DNA of 64,000 nt from the NCBI RefSeq assembly GCF_004193175.1, contig NZ_SAUH01000001.1, forward strand, positions 2,707,501 through 2,771,500. The letters are read 5' to 3'. Positions 51,349 through 61,116 of the stretch are shown here, piece after piece. The first letter of the stretch is position 1; the number at the start of each line of letters is the position of its first letter. A program made the position numbers and the translations under genes. The notes beneath the pieces are model-generated. The model did no database searches. It was not told the origin of the DNA and saw nothing but the letters and a program-made list of their open reading frames with translations. The stretch is from Streptomyces sp. RFCAC02 (GTDB lineage: Bacteria > Actinomycetota > Actinomycetes > Streptomycetales > Streptomycetaceae).

Positions 51349-52626
51349 GTGGCCGCGATCAAGCTCACACGTGCGCACCGGATACTCGTCGCGATCGTGC
51401 TCGCCGGCGCGGTCGTGATCGCGGCGATCGGCTTCGCCGGCTCCTACGCAGCCGTCCGTGAACTGGCCGAACGCAAGGGCTTCGGCGGCTTCGCGCCGTT
51501 CTTCCCGATCGGCGTCGACGCGGGCATCGTCGTCCTCCTCGCCCTCGACCTGCTGCTGACCTGGCTGCGCATCCCCTTCCCCCTGCTGCGGCAGTCGGCG
51601 TGGCTGCTGACGGCGGCGACCATCGCGTTCAACGGCGCCTCGGCGTGGGGCGATCCGCTCGGCGTCGGGATGCACGCGATCATCCCCGTGCTGTTCGTCA
51701 TCACCGTGGAGGCCGCGCGGCACGCCATCGGCCGGGTCGCGGACATCACCGCCGACCGGCACATGGAGGGCGTCCGGATGTGGCGCTGGTTCCTCTCGCC
51801 GATCCCCACGTTCCGGCTGTGGCGGCGGATGAAGCTGTGGGAACTGCGGTCGTACGAAGAGGTCATCGGGATGGAACGCGACCGCCTCGTCTACCAGGCG
51901 CGGCTGCGCGCCGACTACGGGCGGGCGTGGCGCCGCCGCGCCCCGGTCGAGGCGCGGATGCCGCTGAAGCTGGCGCGGTACGGCGTCCCGCTGCAGGAGA
52001 CGGCACAGAACGGACTCGCCGCGGCCGGGCTCGCCCTCCCGCAGGAGCGGCACGAGGCCCTGCCGCCCGCCGCCGGGGAGCGCCCGCCCGCGCCCGTACC
52101 GCCGGCCGTCGCCCGCCCGTACGGCCCCGAGCCGCGGGAGGCGCAGGAGCCGCAGGAGGCACCGGAGGCGGGCCCCGAGGCCCCGTGGTGGCTGGACAAC
52201 CAGCCGGCCGCCCCGCGCGTCCCCGTCGGCTCCGGCGGCAGGACCCGCACGCTGGGTGTCCCGCCCGCGGACGGCGTGCCGGAGGCGGCCCGCCCGGTCC
52301 CGGCGGGAGCGAACGGCACGGTGCCCGGCGCCGAGTCCATAGCCGAGGCCGTCGCCGGCGCACCGCCCGCGACGGCCACCCGCCAGGAGCCGCCGGAACC
52401 GGCCCCCGAACTCTCCGCCGCGGAGGCTGAGGCGTACTACGGCGCCTACCGCCAGTACGTCCTGGAGCAGGGCCACTTCCCGAACGCCCGCCAGCTCTCC
52501 CGCTTCCTCCACGAACGCTTCGGCACCACCGACGCCGACGGCGCGCTGCTGAGCGAGCAGTACCTCCGCGAGTTCACCCGCGGCTTCAAGGAGCGCTACA
52601 ACGCCGACCTGGGCACCGGCGTCTGA
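51349..52626 (+). CDS. DUF2637 membrane protein (SpdB-like) with C-terminal DNA-binding-like domain
   Basis: A 425-residue protein. Four hydrophobic segments occupy about 8-130 (ILVAIVLAGAVVIAAIGFAG, FFPIGVDAGIVVLLALDLLL, WLLTAATIAFNGASAW, HAIIPVLFVITVEAARHAIG) and define DUF2637, the domain also found in SpdB spread proteins of Streptomyces plasmids. A basic stretch and a long proline/glutamate linker follow. The C-terminus (about 360-420, YRQYVLEQGHFPNARQLSRF then LHERFG) looks like a winged helix. It may link the membrane to DNA. The GTG at 51349 follows GGGAGGGACG. Chromosomal copies are conserved, so this need not be a plasmid relic. Confidence 0.85.
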   Translation: MAAIKLTRAHRILVAIVLAGAVVIAAIGFAGSYAAVRELAERKGFGGFAPFFPIGVDAGIVVLLALDLLLTWLRIPFPLLRQSAWLLTAATIAFNGASAWGDPLGVGMHAIIPVLFVITVEAARHAIGRVADITADRHMEGVRMWRWFLSPIPTFRLWRRMKLWELRSYEEVIGMERDRLVYQARLRADYGRAWRRRAPVEARMPLKLARYGVPLQETAQNGLAAAGLALPQERHEALPPAAGERPPAPVPPAVARPYGPEPREAQEPQEAPEAGPEAPWWLDNQPAAPRVPVGSGGRTRTLGVPPADGVPEAARPVPAGANGTVPGAESIAEAVAGAPPATATRQEPPEPAPELSAAEAEAYYGAYRQYVLEQGHFPNARQLSRFLHERFGTTDADGALLSEQYLREFTRGFKERYNADLGTGV

Positions 52627-52656
52627 CGACACCGGCGCCCCCGGCTCCCGGCGGCC

Positions 52657-54378
52657 TCAGCCGCCCAGCAGCGTCCGTACCCGGTCCGCGCCGACGGCCA
52701 GCAGCAGCGTCGGGAGCCGCGGCCCCGTCTCGCCGCCCACGAGCAGCCGGTACAGCAGCGCGAAGAACGCCCGCTGCGCCGCCTTCAGCTCGGGCGTCGG
52801 CTTCGCGTCCGCCGGCAGCCCGGCCCGCATCTTCGGCACGCCGTACACCAGCGTCGTCAGCCCGTCCAGCGACCAGTGGTCCGCGAGGCCGTCGACCAGC
52901 AGCCGCAGGGAGGCCCGCTGCTCGTCGTCCAGTGAGGCGAGCAGCTCCGCGTCCGGCTCGGGCCGCACCCGGGTGCGGGACTCGGCGGGCATCTGGGTCT
53001 CCACCCAGCAGGCGGCGCGGTCGAGCCGGGGCCGCGTCTCGTCCAGCGAGCGGACGGGGTGCGCGGGGTCGAGGTCGCCGAGGATGCGGAGCGTCTGCTC
53101 CTCGTCCCCGGTGGTGACGTCGACGACGGAGGCGAGGGTGCGGTACGGCAGGGGGTGCGGCGTCGCCGGCAGCGGGCCGCCGGCCGTGCCGACCGCGCGG
53201 GTCCACGACGCGACGTCGGCCGGCTGGGCCGTGCCGTCGGCGACCTTGCGGCCGAGCGCGTCCCACTCGTCGTAGGTCCGCTGGATCTCCCCGTCGAACG
53301 CGATCTTGAACGACTGGTTCGGCCTGCGCCGCGCGTACAGCCAGCGCAGCAGCGGCGCCTCCATGATCCGCAGCGCGTCCGCCGCCGTCGGCACGCCGCC
53401 GCGCGAGCTGGACATCTTCGCCATGCCCTGGATGCCGACGAACGCGTACATCGGCCCGATCGGCCGCTCGCCGCCGAACACCTCGCGCACGAGGTGCCCG
53501 CCCACGACCCACGAGGAGCCGGGCGAGTGGTGGTCGACGCCGGCGGGCTCGAAGACGACGCCCTCGTACGTCCACCGCATCGGCCAGTCGACCTTCCACA
53601 CGAGCTTGCCGCGGGTGTGCTCGGCCAGCTTCACGGTCTCCTCGTGGCCGCACTCGCAGGCGTAGCTCAGCTCGGTGGTCCCGTCGTCGTACGCGGTGAC
53701 GGTGTTGGTGTCGCGGCCGCAGACCGTGCAGTACGGCTTGTACGGGTAGTACGCGCCGCTGCCGCCGCTGCCGTCGTCCTCGCCGGCGGCGCCCGAGCCC
53801 TCGACGGCCGCCCGCTCCGCCGCGTCACCGGACGGCTCGGGGGCCTGCTCGGCCTGCTTGGTGCGGTACCGGCCCAGGACCGCGTCGATCCGCCGCCGCT
53901 CGCGCATCGCGAAGAGGATCTGATCCCGGTAGGCGCCGGCCGTGTACTGCGCGGTCTGGCTGATCTGGCGGACCTCGACGCCCATCTCGCCGAGGGCGGT
54001 GACGAGCGGCGCCTTGAAGTGCTCTGCCCAGTTCGGGTACAGGCTGCCGGGCGGCGCGGGGACGGCGGTCAGCGGCTTGCCGATGTGCTCGTTCCACGAG
54101 GCGTCGACGCCCTCGACACCGGCCGGCACCTTGCGGAACCGGTCGTAGTCGTCCCAGGAGAGGATGTGCTCGCACGGGACGCCCCGCCGCTTGATCTCGT
54201 CGGCGACGAGGTGCGGCACCATGATCTCCCGCAGGTTCCCCAGGTGGATGGGGCCGGAAGGACTCACTCCGGAGGCGCAGACGACGGGTTTGCCGGGCGC
54301 GCGGCGCTCTGCCTCGGCGATGACCTCGTCCGCGAGTCGGGAGACCCAGTCCGCGGTCTCCGGGGTGGTCTGGGGCAC
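52657..54378 (-). CDS. lysS: Lysyl-tRNA synthetase, class I
   Basis: A 573-residue class I enzyme, unrelated to the class II LysRS of most bacteria. The HIGH-like motif is SPSGPIHLGNLRE (about 40-52) and the KMSKS-like motif KMSSSRG. Two zinc-knuckle pairs lie in YCTVCGRDTNTVTA and CECGHEE. A low-complexity insert (SGAAGEDDGSGGSGAYY) precedes them. It charges tRNA-Lys with lysine in the cytoplasm. The GTG at 54376-54378 follows GAAGGAAG. It is divergent from argS, and the 180-bp gap shows no T-box or other riboswitch. Confidence 0.95.
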   Translation of the reverse strand: MPQTTPETADWVSRLADEVIAEAERRAPGKPVVCASGVSPSGPIHLGNLREIMVPHLVADEIKRRGVPCEHILSWDDYDRFRKVPAGVEGVDASWNEHIGKPLTAVPAPPGSLYPNWAEHFKAPLVTALGEMGVEVRQISQTAQYTAGAYRDQILFAMRERRRIDAVLGRYRTKQAEQAPEPSGDAAERAAVEGSGAAGEDDGSGGSGAYYPYKPYCTVCGRDTNTVTAYDDGTTELSYACECGHEETVKLAEHTRGKLVWKVDWPMRWTYEGVVFEPAGVDHHSPGSSWVVGGHLVREVFGGERPIGPMYAFVGIQGMAKMSSSRGGVPTAADALRIMEAPLLRWLYARRRPNQSFKIAFDGEIQRTYDEWDALGRKVADGTAQPADVASWTRAVGTAGGPLPATPHPLPYRTLASVVDVTTGDEEQTLRILGDLDPAHPVRSLDETRPRLDRAACWVETQMPAESRTRVRPEPDAELLASLDDEQRASLRLLVDGLADHWSLDGLTTLVYGVPKMRAGLPADAKPTPELKAAQRAFFALLYRLLVGGETGPRLPTLLLAVGADRVRTLLGG

Positions 54379-54558
54379 GGTGTCGCACTTCCTTCTCTGT
54401 GACTGGGCTGTTCTGTGACCGGGCTCTTCCGCCGACCGCGTCCATCGGCGGCCGGGCGGACGTCCGGACGGCGGCCGGGCGCGGCACCGGCCGGGCGGGA
54501 GTCCGCCCCCCATTCTCCCACCCGGGGGGCGTCCGCCGCCCGTGGGATACTGGCGCCC

Positions 54559-56322
54559 ATGACCGCGGTCCCCTCCCTCAGCAGCTCCGTCCATCAGCGC
54601 CTGTCCGCCGCCCTCGCCGCCGCACTGCCCGAGGCGGCCGGCGCCGACCCGCTGCTGCGCCGCAGCGACCGCGCCGACCTCCAGGCCAACGGGCTGCTCG
54701 CGCTGGCCAAGCGCCTCAAGGGGAACCCGCGCGACCTCGCCGCCCGCGTGGCCGCCGAGGTGGACACCGAGGGGCTCATCCGGGACATCGAGGTGTCGGG
54801 GCCCGGCTTCCTCAACATCACGCTCACCGACGAGGCGCTGGTGCGCACCCTCGCCGGGCGCGCGGCCGACGAGCGGCTCGGCGTCCCGTTCGCCGCGGCC
54901 CCCGGCACCATGCTCATCGAGTACTCCGGACCGAACGTCGCCAAGGAGATGCACGTCGGCCACCTGCGGTCGACCGTCATCGGCGACACCCTCGCCCGGA
55001 TCATGGACTTCCGCGGCGAGAAGGTCATCCGCCGCAACCACATCGGTGACTGGGGTACGCAGTTCGGCATGCTCATCCAGTACCTCACCGAGCACCCGGG
55101 CGAGCTGGACCACGAGGGCGGCGAGGGAGCGGGCGAGGCCGCCATGTCGCGCCTCGGCCGGCTCTACCGGGACGCCCGCGCCGTGTTCGACGGCGACGCG
55201 GAGTTCAAGGAGCGGGCGCGGCGCCGCGTCGTGGACCTGCAGGCGGGCGAGCCGGAGGCCCGCGCCCTGTGGCAGCGGATCGTTGACGAGTCCAAGCTCT
55301 ACTTCAACGCGGTCTACGACCGGCTCGGCGTGCTGCTGACCGACGAGGACGTCGTCGGCGAGTCCGCGTACAACGCCGATCTCGCCGCGCTGTCCGACGA
55401 GCTGGAGGAGTCCGGCGTCGCCGTGCGGTCCGACGGCGCGCTGTGCGTCTTCTTCGACGACGTGCGCGGCCCGGACGGGGAGCGCGTCCCGCTGATCGTC
55501 CGCAAGGCGGACGGCGGCTTCGGGTACGCGGCGACCGACCTCGCCGCCATCCGCAACCGGGTCGGCGTCCTCGGCGCCGACACCGTCCTGTACATCGTGG
55601 ACGCCCGGCAGGCCCTGCACTTCAAGATGGTGTTCGAGACGGCGCGGCGGGCCGGCTGGCTGCCCGACGGGGTCGCGCACCACCTGCCGTTCGGCACGGT
55701 CCTCGGCAAGGACGGCAAGCCGTTCAAGACCCGCTCGGGCGAGACGGTGCGGCTCATGGACCTGCTGGACGAGGCGGTCGAGCACGCCGCCGGGGTCGTC
55801 GCGGAGAAGGCCCCCGACCTGCCGGCCGACGAGGCGGCGGCGCGGGCGCGCGACGTCGGCGTCGGCGCGGTCAAGTACGCGGACCTGTCGACGTCCAGGA
55901 CCCGTGACTACGTCTTCGACCTGGACCGCATGGTCTCCCTCACGGGCGACACCAGCGTCTACATCCAGTACGCCCACGCCCGTGTCCGGTCGATCCTGCG
56001 GCGCGCGGCCGCGCAGGACACCCCGGCGGCCGCCGCGCACCCGGAGCTGGCGCTCGCCCCCGCGGAGCGCGCCCTCGCGCTGCACCTGGACGAGTTCGGC
56101 GACACCCTCGAGGCCGTCGCCGCGACGTACGAGCCGCACAAGCTCGCGGCCTACCTGTACGGGCTCGCGTCGCAGCTCACCACGTTCTACGACCAGTGCC
56201 CGGTGCTGTCCGCCGACGACGCCGCGACCGTGGCGAACCGCCTGTTCCTGTGCGAGCTGACCGCGCGCACCCTGGCGCAGGGCCTCGCCCTCCTGGGCAT
56301 CGAGGCGCCCGAGCGTCTCTGA
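54559..56322 (+). CDS. argS: Arginyl-tRNA synthetase
   Basis: A 587-residue class I synthetase. The ArgRS-specific N-terminal domain (about 1-115) is followed by [20 protein letters not shown] (about 121-140) with HVGH as the HIGH motif, [17 protein letters not shown], and the degenerate KMSKS region [17 protein letters not shown]. The anticodon-binding domain ends [12 protein letters not shown]. Length is usual. It charges tRNA-Arg. The ATG at 54559 is in-frame with a longer upstream run that lacks homology. A very strong hairpin terminates the gene. Confidence 0.97.
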   Translation: MTAVPSLSSSVHQRLSAALAAALPEAAGADPLLRRSDRADLQANGLLALAKRLKGNPRDLAARVAAEVDTEGLIRDIEVSGPGFLNITLTDEALVRTLAGRAADERLGVPFAAAPGTMLIEYSGPNVAKEMHVGHLRSTVIGDTLARIMDFRGEKVIRRNHIGDWGTQFGMLIQYLTEHPGELDHEGGEGAGEAAMSRLGRLYRDARAVFDGDAEFKERARRRVVDLQAGEPEARALWQRIVDESKLYFNAVYDRLGVLLTDEDVVGESAYNADLAALSDELEESGVAVRSDGALCVFFDDVRGPDGERVPLIVRKADGGFGYAATDLAAIRNRVGVLGADTVLYIVDARQALHFKMVFETARRAGWLPDGVAHHLPFGTVLGKDGKPFKTRSGETVRLMDLLDEAVEHAAGVVAEKAPDLPADEAAARARDVGVGAVKYADLSTSRTRDYVFDLDRMVSLTGDTSVYIQYAHARVRSILRRAAAQDTPAAAAHPELALAPAERALALHLDEFGDTLEAVAATYEPHKLAAYLYGLASQLTTFYDQCPVLSADDAATVANRLFLCELTARTLAQGLALLGIEAPERL

Positions 56323-56330
56323 TCCCCCGC

Positions 56331-56361
56331 CACCGCCCTCCCGGCCCCCGGGAGGGCGGTG
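56331..56361. terminator. Strong bidirectional terminator after argS
   Basis: CACCGCCCTCCCGG (56331-56344) pairs perfectly with CCGGGAGGGCGGTG (56348-56361), a 14-bp stem with a 3-nt loop, between argS and the convergent regulator pseudogene. Confidence 0.85.
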
Positions 56362-56364
56362 CCG

Positions 56365-57356
56365 CTACCCGGTCCCGGGGCCGAAGCGCCGCCGGTACGC
56401 CGACGGCGTGAGCCCCGTCTCCCGGCGCAGCACGGTCCGCAGGTGGGCGGCGGTGCCCAGTCCGCTGCGCCGCGCGACCACCTCGAAACGCGCCTCGCCG
56501 CGCTCGATCAGCCGGCAGGCCAGCGCGACGCGTTCCCGCGTGAGCCAGGCCAGCGGCGTGGTGCCGAGCTCCGCGCGGAAGCGGCGGTGCAGCGTCGCCG
56601 GGCTGACGGCGGCGCGTGCCGCGAGGCCGGTCACCGTCAGCGCGTGTCCAGCCGCCCCTGTGCCCAGGCCAGGACCGGTGCGAGGGACTCGTCGGGGACG
56701 TCCGGCACGGGGCGTTCGATGAACTGCCGCTGGCCGCCGTCCCGGTGGGCGGCGAAGACCAGGCGCCGGCTGACGGAGTTGGCGATCTCCGCGCCGTGGT
56801 CGCGGCGGACGATGTGCAGCCCGAGGTCGAGCGCGGCGGCGCTGCCGGCGGCGGTGAGGATGTCCCCGTCGTCGACGAACAGCACGTCCTCCGCCAGCCG
56901 GACGGCCGGGAACCTGGCGCGGAAGGAGTCCGCCCACCGCCAGTGCGCGGTGGCGCGGCGCCCGTCGAGCACCCCGGCCTCGGCGAGGGTGAACGCGCCG
57001 CTGCAGAACCCGACGAGCCGCGCACCGCGCGCGTGGGCGCGCCGGACGGCGTCGAGCACGGCGGGGCGGCGCGGCACCTCCACATCGGGCCGGTTCGGCA
57101 CGATCAGCGTGTCCGCCGCGTCGGCCGCCGCCAGCCCCGCGACTCCGGTGAGGGTGAAGAAGCCGTCCCGCATCACCGTGTCGGGTTCGGGGGAGCAGAG
57201 GCGGAAGTCGTAGAGGTCCCGGCCGATCTCGGGTCTGCGCAGCCCGAATACCTCGGTCGCGCAGCCGAGTTCGAACGGGTTGGAGTTCTGGTCCACGATG
57301 ACGACGACCCGGTGCGGGACGGCCGCGGGAACCGTGTGAGAGGAATGGTGCGGCAT
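56365..57356 (-). pseudogene. GlxA-type (DJ-1/AraC) regulator, frameshifted
   Basis: Two frames together make one regulator of about 330 residues. The first (57356 to 56637) encodes the DJ-1/PfpI-like ligand domain, with LVGFCSGAFTLAEAGVLDG and TAHWRWADSF, and ends at VLAWAQGRLDTR before a TGA. The second frame continues ALTVTGLAARAAVSPATLHR and RFRAELGTTPLAWL, then LTPSAYRRRFG, the AraC helix-turn-helix. Inserting one G in the ACACGCGCTG stretch near 56642 restores a single reading frame with the usual LDTALTVTGLA joint. It is either a recent real mutation or a sequence error. It is divergent from a cupin gene. Confidence 0.8.
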
Positions 57357-57407
57357 ATGAGATTCCTAGCACTCCCGCCGGCCGCGCCCACCGGCGAGCA
57401 TCGCTCC

Positions 57408-57803
57408 ATGGACAGCGAACCCATCCTCCTGCGCGAGGCCCTGGCCTCCTTCGACGCCCTGTGGAGCCCCCGCATCGTCACCCGCGTCAACGACTACGAC
57501 GTCCGTGTCGCGAAGTTCGAGGGCGAACATCTCTGGCACGCCCACGACGACACCGACGAGTTCTTCCTCGTGCTCGACGGGGAGCTGCACATCGCGCTCC
57601 GCGAGCCGGCCGGGGAACGCACGGTCCGGCTCCCCCGGGGCGCGGTCTTCACCGTCCCGCGGGGCACGGAGCACCGGCCGTACGCCCCCGTCCGCGCCGA
57701 GATCCTGATGTTCGAGCCCACGGGCACACCGACCGTCGGCGACCGCCACGACGAGGTGCCCGACCACATCGACGTGACGACCGGGCACGCGCTCGGAAGC
57801 TGA
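57408..57803 (+). CDS. Cupin domain protein
   Basis: A 131-residue single-domain cupin. The metal site is HLWHAHDDTDEFFLVLDGEL (motif 1, HxH...E) and VFTVPRGTEHRPYAPV (motif 2, His). It could bind a small molecule or act as an isomerase/dioxygenase; nothing decides. The ATG at 57408 gives the compact DSEPILLREALASFDAL start. An in-frame ATG at 57357 would add 17 residues and overlap the promoter region of the divergent GlxA-type gene. The pairing of this cupin with a GlxA regulator is common, and here the regulator is broken. Confidence 0.88.
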   Translation: MDSEPILLREALASFDALWSPRIVTRVNDYDVRVAKFEGEHLWHAHDDTDEFFLVLDGELHIALREPAGERTVRLPRGAVFTVPRGTEHRPYAPVRAEILMFEPTGTPTVGDRHDEVPDHIDVTTGHALGS

Positions 57804-57812
57804 GCCCGCCCG

Positions 57813-58916
57813 TCACGCCTCCGCCGCTGCCCGCGCCAGCGCGCGGGCGGCGGCCCGGCGCCACGCGTGGCCGGTGCCCCGGTGCCGCGTCGGGTGCACC
57901 CGGTTCGTCAGCAGGACGAGCAGCGTGCCCGTCGCCCGGTCGGCGACGACGCTCGTCCCGGTGAACCCGGTGTGCCCGAACGCCGTCGGCGACGCCAGGT
58001 CCCCCATCCAGTCCGGCTGGTCGAGCTGCCAGCCGAGACCGCGCGCCGCCCCGGGTCCGAGGTGCGCGTTGTGGTCGGTCAGCATCTCCCGCACCGACGC
58101 CGCCGCGAGGACGCGCCGCCCGCCGTACGAGCCGCCGTTCAGCATCGTCTGCGCGAGCACCGCCACGTCCCACGCGGTCGCGAACACCCCCGCGTGCCCG
58201 GCGACGCCACCGAGCGCGTACGCGTTCTCGTCGTGCACCGTGCCGTGGACGAGGGGGCGGCCGGTCCACGGCTGCTCCTCGGTGGCCGCGACGCGCGGCA
58301 GCAGGGCGGCCGGCGGCCGGTAGCGGGTGTCGGTGAGGCCGAGCGGGCCGGTGACGAGGCCGGCGACCAGCGCGGCGAGGTCCCGCCCGCCGGCCGCCTC
58401 GCACAGGGCGCCGAGCGCGATCAGGCCGAGGTCCGAGTACGCGTACCCCTCGGTCAGGGGCTGCCGCGCGATCGCCGCGAGCCGCGCCGCGCCGTCCGGG
58501 AAGGGCGCGAGGTCGATGACGGGCGGCAGCCCGGCGGTGTGCGTGAGCAGCCGCCGCGCCGTCACCCCGGCCGGGAAGCCGGGCAGGTGACGGGCGACCG
58601 GCGCGTCCAGGTCCAGCGCGCCGCGCTCGGCGAGCGCCACCGCCACCACCGCCGTGTACAGCTTCGACAGGGACGCCAGGTCGAACACCGTGTCCGTCCG
58701 CATCGGCACCCGCGCGCCCCCGTGCCGCACGGCGGAACCGCGCGCAGCGTGCTCCACGACGACACCGTGCCGCGCCGCGAGCACCACGAACCCGGGGTAC
58801 GCGGGCTCCGGCTCCCGGCCGCCCGGCAGGAACGCCTCCAGGGCGGGCACGATCCCGGCCACCGCGTCCGCCGCGAGTCCCGCCTCCGCCGGCGTACCGG
58901 GCCGCAGCTCCGTCAT
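57813..58916 (-). CDS. Serine hydrolase, beta-lactamase/esterase family
   Basis: A 367-residue penicillin-binding-protein-like hydrolase without a signal peptide. The nucleophile motif SLSK (about residue 83, FDLASLSKLYTAVVAVAL), the second motif YAYSDLG with Tyr, and HTGFTGTS as third motif are in order. RRLLTHTAGLPPVIDL and NAYALGGVAGHAGVFATA are typical of EstB/class C-like esterases. It probably cleaves an ester or a D-amino-acid peptide in the cytoplasm. The ATG overlaps the stop of the upstream SDR gene (ATGA), so they are coupled. Confidence 0.9.
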   Translation of the reverse strand: MTELRPGTPAEAGLAADAVAGIVPALEAFLPGGREPEPAYPGFVVLAARHGVVVEHAARGSAVRHGGARVPMRTDTVFDLASLSKLYTAVVAVALAERGALDLDAPVARHLPGFPAGVTARRLLTHTAGLPPVIDLAPFPDGAARLAAIARQPLTEGYAYSDLGLIALGALCEAAGGRDLAALVAGLVTGPLGLTDTRYRPPAALLPRVAATEEQPWTGRPLVHGTVHDENAYALGGVAGHAGVFATAWDVAVLAQTMLNGGSYGGRRVLAAASVREMLTDHNAHLGPGAARGLGWQLDQPDWMGDLASPTAFGHTGFTGTSVVADRATGTLLVLLTNRVHPTRHRGTGHAWRRAAARALARAAAEA

Positions 58917-59713
58917 GCCTGCCGGTGCACCTTCGTGTTGGACGCCTGGGCGCGGGGCCGCAGCACCAGCAGGTCGACGTTCACGTGCGGCGGACGCGTC
59001 ACGGCCCACGCCACGGTGTCCGCCACGTCGTCGGCCGTCAGGGGCTCGGCGACCCCCTCGTACACCTTGGCCGCGCGCTCCGCGTCGCCCCCGAACCGGA
59101 CCAGGGAGAACTCTTCCGTCCGCACCATGCCGGGCGCGATCTCGATCACCCGCACCGGCCGGTCCACGATCTCCAGGCGCAGCGTCCGCGCGAGGACGTG
59201 CGCCCCGTGCTTGGCCGCGACATAGCCCGCGCCGCCCTCGTACACGCCGTGCCCGGCGGTCGAGGAGATCACGACGACGGTCCCGGCGCCCGAGGCCGTC
59301 AGCGCGGGCAGCAGCGCCTGCGTCACGTGCAGGACGCCGAGGACGTTGACCTCGTACATCGTGCGCCAGTCCGCCGGGTCGGCGTCGGCGACGGCGTCCA
59401 TGCCGAGGGCACCGCCCGCGTTGTTCACCAGCACGTCGCAGCGGTCCAGGGAGGCGGCGAACGCGTCCACCGCCGCCCGGTCCGTCACATCGAGCGGGTA
59501 CGCCTCGGCCCGCCGCCCGGCCGCCGTCAGCTCGGCGGCCAGCGCCCCGATCCGGTCGGCGCGGCGGGCGGTGAGCACCACCCGGTGGCCCTCGGCGGCC
59601 AGGCGGCGCGCCGACGCGGCGCCGATGCCGCTGCTCGCCCCCGTGACGACGGCGACCGGCGTCGCCGCGGCGGGACCCGCAGGTCCCGGTGAGTGGGTGG
59701 GCGTCGTGGACAC
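58913..59713 (-). CDS. SDR family NAD(P)-dependent oxidoreductase
   Basis: A 266-residue classical short-chain dehydrogenase. TGASSGIG (about 24-31) binds the cofactor, NNAGGALG follows, VVVISSTAGHG supplies the catalytic serine and YVAAKHG (Tyr/Lys) the YxxxK motif. The sequence after TGASSGIG favours NADPH, with RRADRI downstream. The substrate is unknown; the family includes serine/3-hydroxy-acid dehydrogenases (YdfG-like) with similar length. It is translationally coupled to the serine hydrolase downstream and 18 bp after the YnfA gene. Confidence 0.93.
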   Translation of the reverse strand: MSTTPTHSPGPAGPAAATPVAVVTGASSGIGAASARRLAAEGHRVVLTARRADRIGALAAELTAAGRRAEAYPLDVTDRAAVDAFAASLDRCDVLVNNAGGALGMDAVADADPADWRTMYEVNVLGVLHVTQALLPALTASGAGTVVVISSTAGHGVYEGGAGYVAAKHGAHVLARTLRLEIVDRPVRVIEIAPGMVRTEEFSLVRFGGDAERAAKVYEGVAEPLTADDVADTVAWAVTRPPHVNVDLLVLRPRAQASNTKVHRQA

Positions 59714-59731
59714 AGGTGCCTCCCGCGTACC

Positions 59732-60067
59732 TCAGTGCTCTCGTGGCACATACATGATGACCACGACCCCGGCCAGCACGATCAGCGCGCCGATCACGTC
59801 CCACCGGTCCGGCCGGAAACCGTCCGCCACCATGCCCCAGGCCAGCGACCCGGCGACGAAGACACCACCGTACGCGGCGAGAATCCGCCCGAACTCCGCG
59901 TCCGGCTGGAGCGTCGCCACGAACCCGTACAGGCCGAGCGCGGCGAGCCCCGCCCCGATCCACAGCCAGCCGCGGTGCTCCCGCACGCCCTGCCACACGA
60001 GCCACGCCCCGCCGATCTCGCACAGCGCGGCCAGCACGAACAGCGCGACCGAGCGCGCGACCGTCAT
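59732..60067 (-). CDS. YnfA family (UPF0060) membrane protein
   Basis: A 111-residue protein with four membrane helices ([74 protein letters not shown]). [19 protein letters not shown] is the YnfA signature. The family belongs to the small drug/metabolite transporter superfamily and may export cationic compounds. Its start overlaps the hemB stop (ATGA), so it is read with the haem operon, although a functional link is not obvious. Confidence 0.92.
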   Translation of the reverse strand: MTVARSVALFVLAALCEIGGAWLVWQGVREHRGWLWIGAGLAALGLYGFVATLQPDAEFGRILAAYGGVFVAGSLAWGMVADGFRPDRWDVIGALIVLAGVVVIMYVPREH

Positions 60068-61083
60068 CCCCGGCCGGCCCGCAGCCGCAGCGCGAACTCG
60101 GTGGCCCAGTAGGTGAGGACCATCTCGGCGCCCGCGCGGCGGAACGCCATCAGCGTCTCCTCGATCGCCCGCTCACGGTCCAGCCAGCCGCGCTCCGCCG
60201 CCGCCTCGACCATCGCGTACTCGCCGGAGATCTGGTACGCCGCGACCGGCACCGGCGAGACGTCGGCGATCTGCCGCAGGATGTCCAGGTACGGCAGGCC
60301 CGGCTTCACCATCACCATGTCGGCGCCCTCGGCGAGGTCGAGCTCCAGCTCGCGCAGCGCCTCGCGGGCGTTCGGCGGGTCCTGCTGGTACGTCTTGCGG
60401 TCGCCGGTCAGCGACGAGTTCACGGCCTCCCGGAAGGGCCCGTAGAACGCGGACGCGTACTTCGCGGTGTACGCGAGCAGCGCCACGTCCCGGTGACCGG
60501 CCGCGTCGAGCGCCGCCCGGATCACGGCGATCTGGCCGTCCATCATGCCGCTGGGGCCGAGCACGTGCGCGCCGGCCTCGGCCTGCACCACGGCCATCTC
60601 GGCGTACCGCGCGAGCGTCGCGTCGTTGTCGACGCGGCCGTGCGCGTCGAGCACGCCGCAGTGGCCGTGGTCCGTCACCTCGTCCAGGCAGGTGTCGGCC
60701 ATCACGACCAGCGCGTCCCCGACCTCGGACCGCACGTCCCGGAGCGCACGCTGCAGGATGCCGTCCGGGTCGGTGCCCGGCGTGCCGACCGCGTCCTTCT
60801 TCGCCTCCTCCGGCACACCGAACAGCATGATGCCGCTCACCCCGGCCCCGGCCGCCTCGGCGGCGGCCCGCCGCAGCGAGTCCCGCGTGTGCTGCACGAC
60901 GCCCGGCATCGTCCCGATCGGCACCGGCTCGGCGATGCCCTCCCGGACGAACGCCGGCAGGATCAGGTCGGCGGCGTCGAGCCGGTGCTGCGCGACCATC
61001 CGGCGCATGGCCGGCGTGGTCCGCAGCCGCCGGGGCCGGACCACCGGGCGGCGGGGGTCGTGCGGGTCCTGCGGGTCGATCAT
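60064..61083 (-). CDS. hemB: Porphobilinogen synthase (delta-aminolevulinate dehydratase)
   Basis: A 339-residue TIM-barrel enzyme. The two Schiff-base lysines are in [19 protein letters not shown] and [15 protein letters not shown]. The metal loop reads [18 protein letters not shown], with Cys-Asp-Cys where zinc enzymes have three cysteines and magnesium types have Ala/Asp/Asp, a mixed site common in actinobacteria. It condenses two 5-aminolevulinates to porphobilinogen. It is the last haem gene of the hemA-C-D-B operon, 33 bp after hemD, and overlaps the YnfA gene by four bases. Confidence 0.96.
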   Translation of the reverse strand: MIDPQDPHDPRRPVVRPRRLRTTPAMRRMVAQHRLDAADLILPAFVREGIAEPVPIGTMPGVVQHTRDSLRRAAAEAAGAGVSGIMLFGVPEEAKKDAVGTPGTDPDGILQRALRDVRSEVGDALVVMADTCLDEVTDHGHCGVLDAHGRVDNDATLARYAEMAVVQAEAGAHVLGPSGMMDGQIAVIRAALDAAGHRDVALLAYTAKYASAFYGPFREAVNSSLTGDRKTYQQDPPNAREALRELELDLAEGADMVMVKPGLPYLDILRQIADVSPVPVAAYQISGEYAMVEAAAERGWLDRERAIEETLMAFRRAGAEMVLTYWATEFALRLRAGRG

Positions 61084-61116
61084 CGGAACTTCCTCGTCTC
61101 ACCCGCGCCCGGCGCG

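Noticed and set aside
52657..56139. A 1160-codon minus-strand frame that would extend lysS through argS
   Set aside because: Only the part from 54378 down matches LysRS; the rest is antisense to argS and low in complexity. The GTG at 54378 has a good ribosome site.
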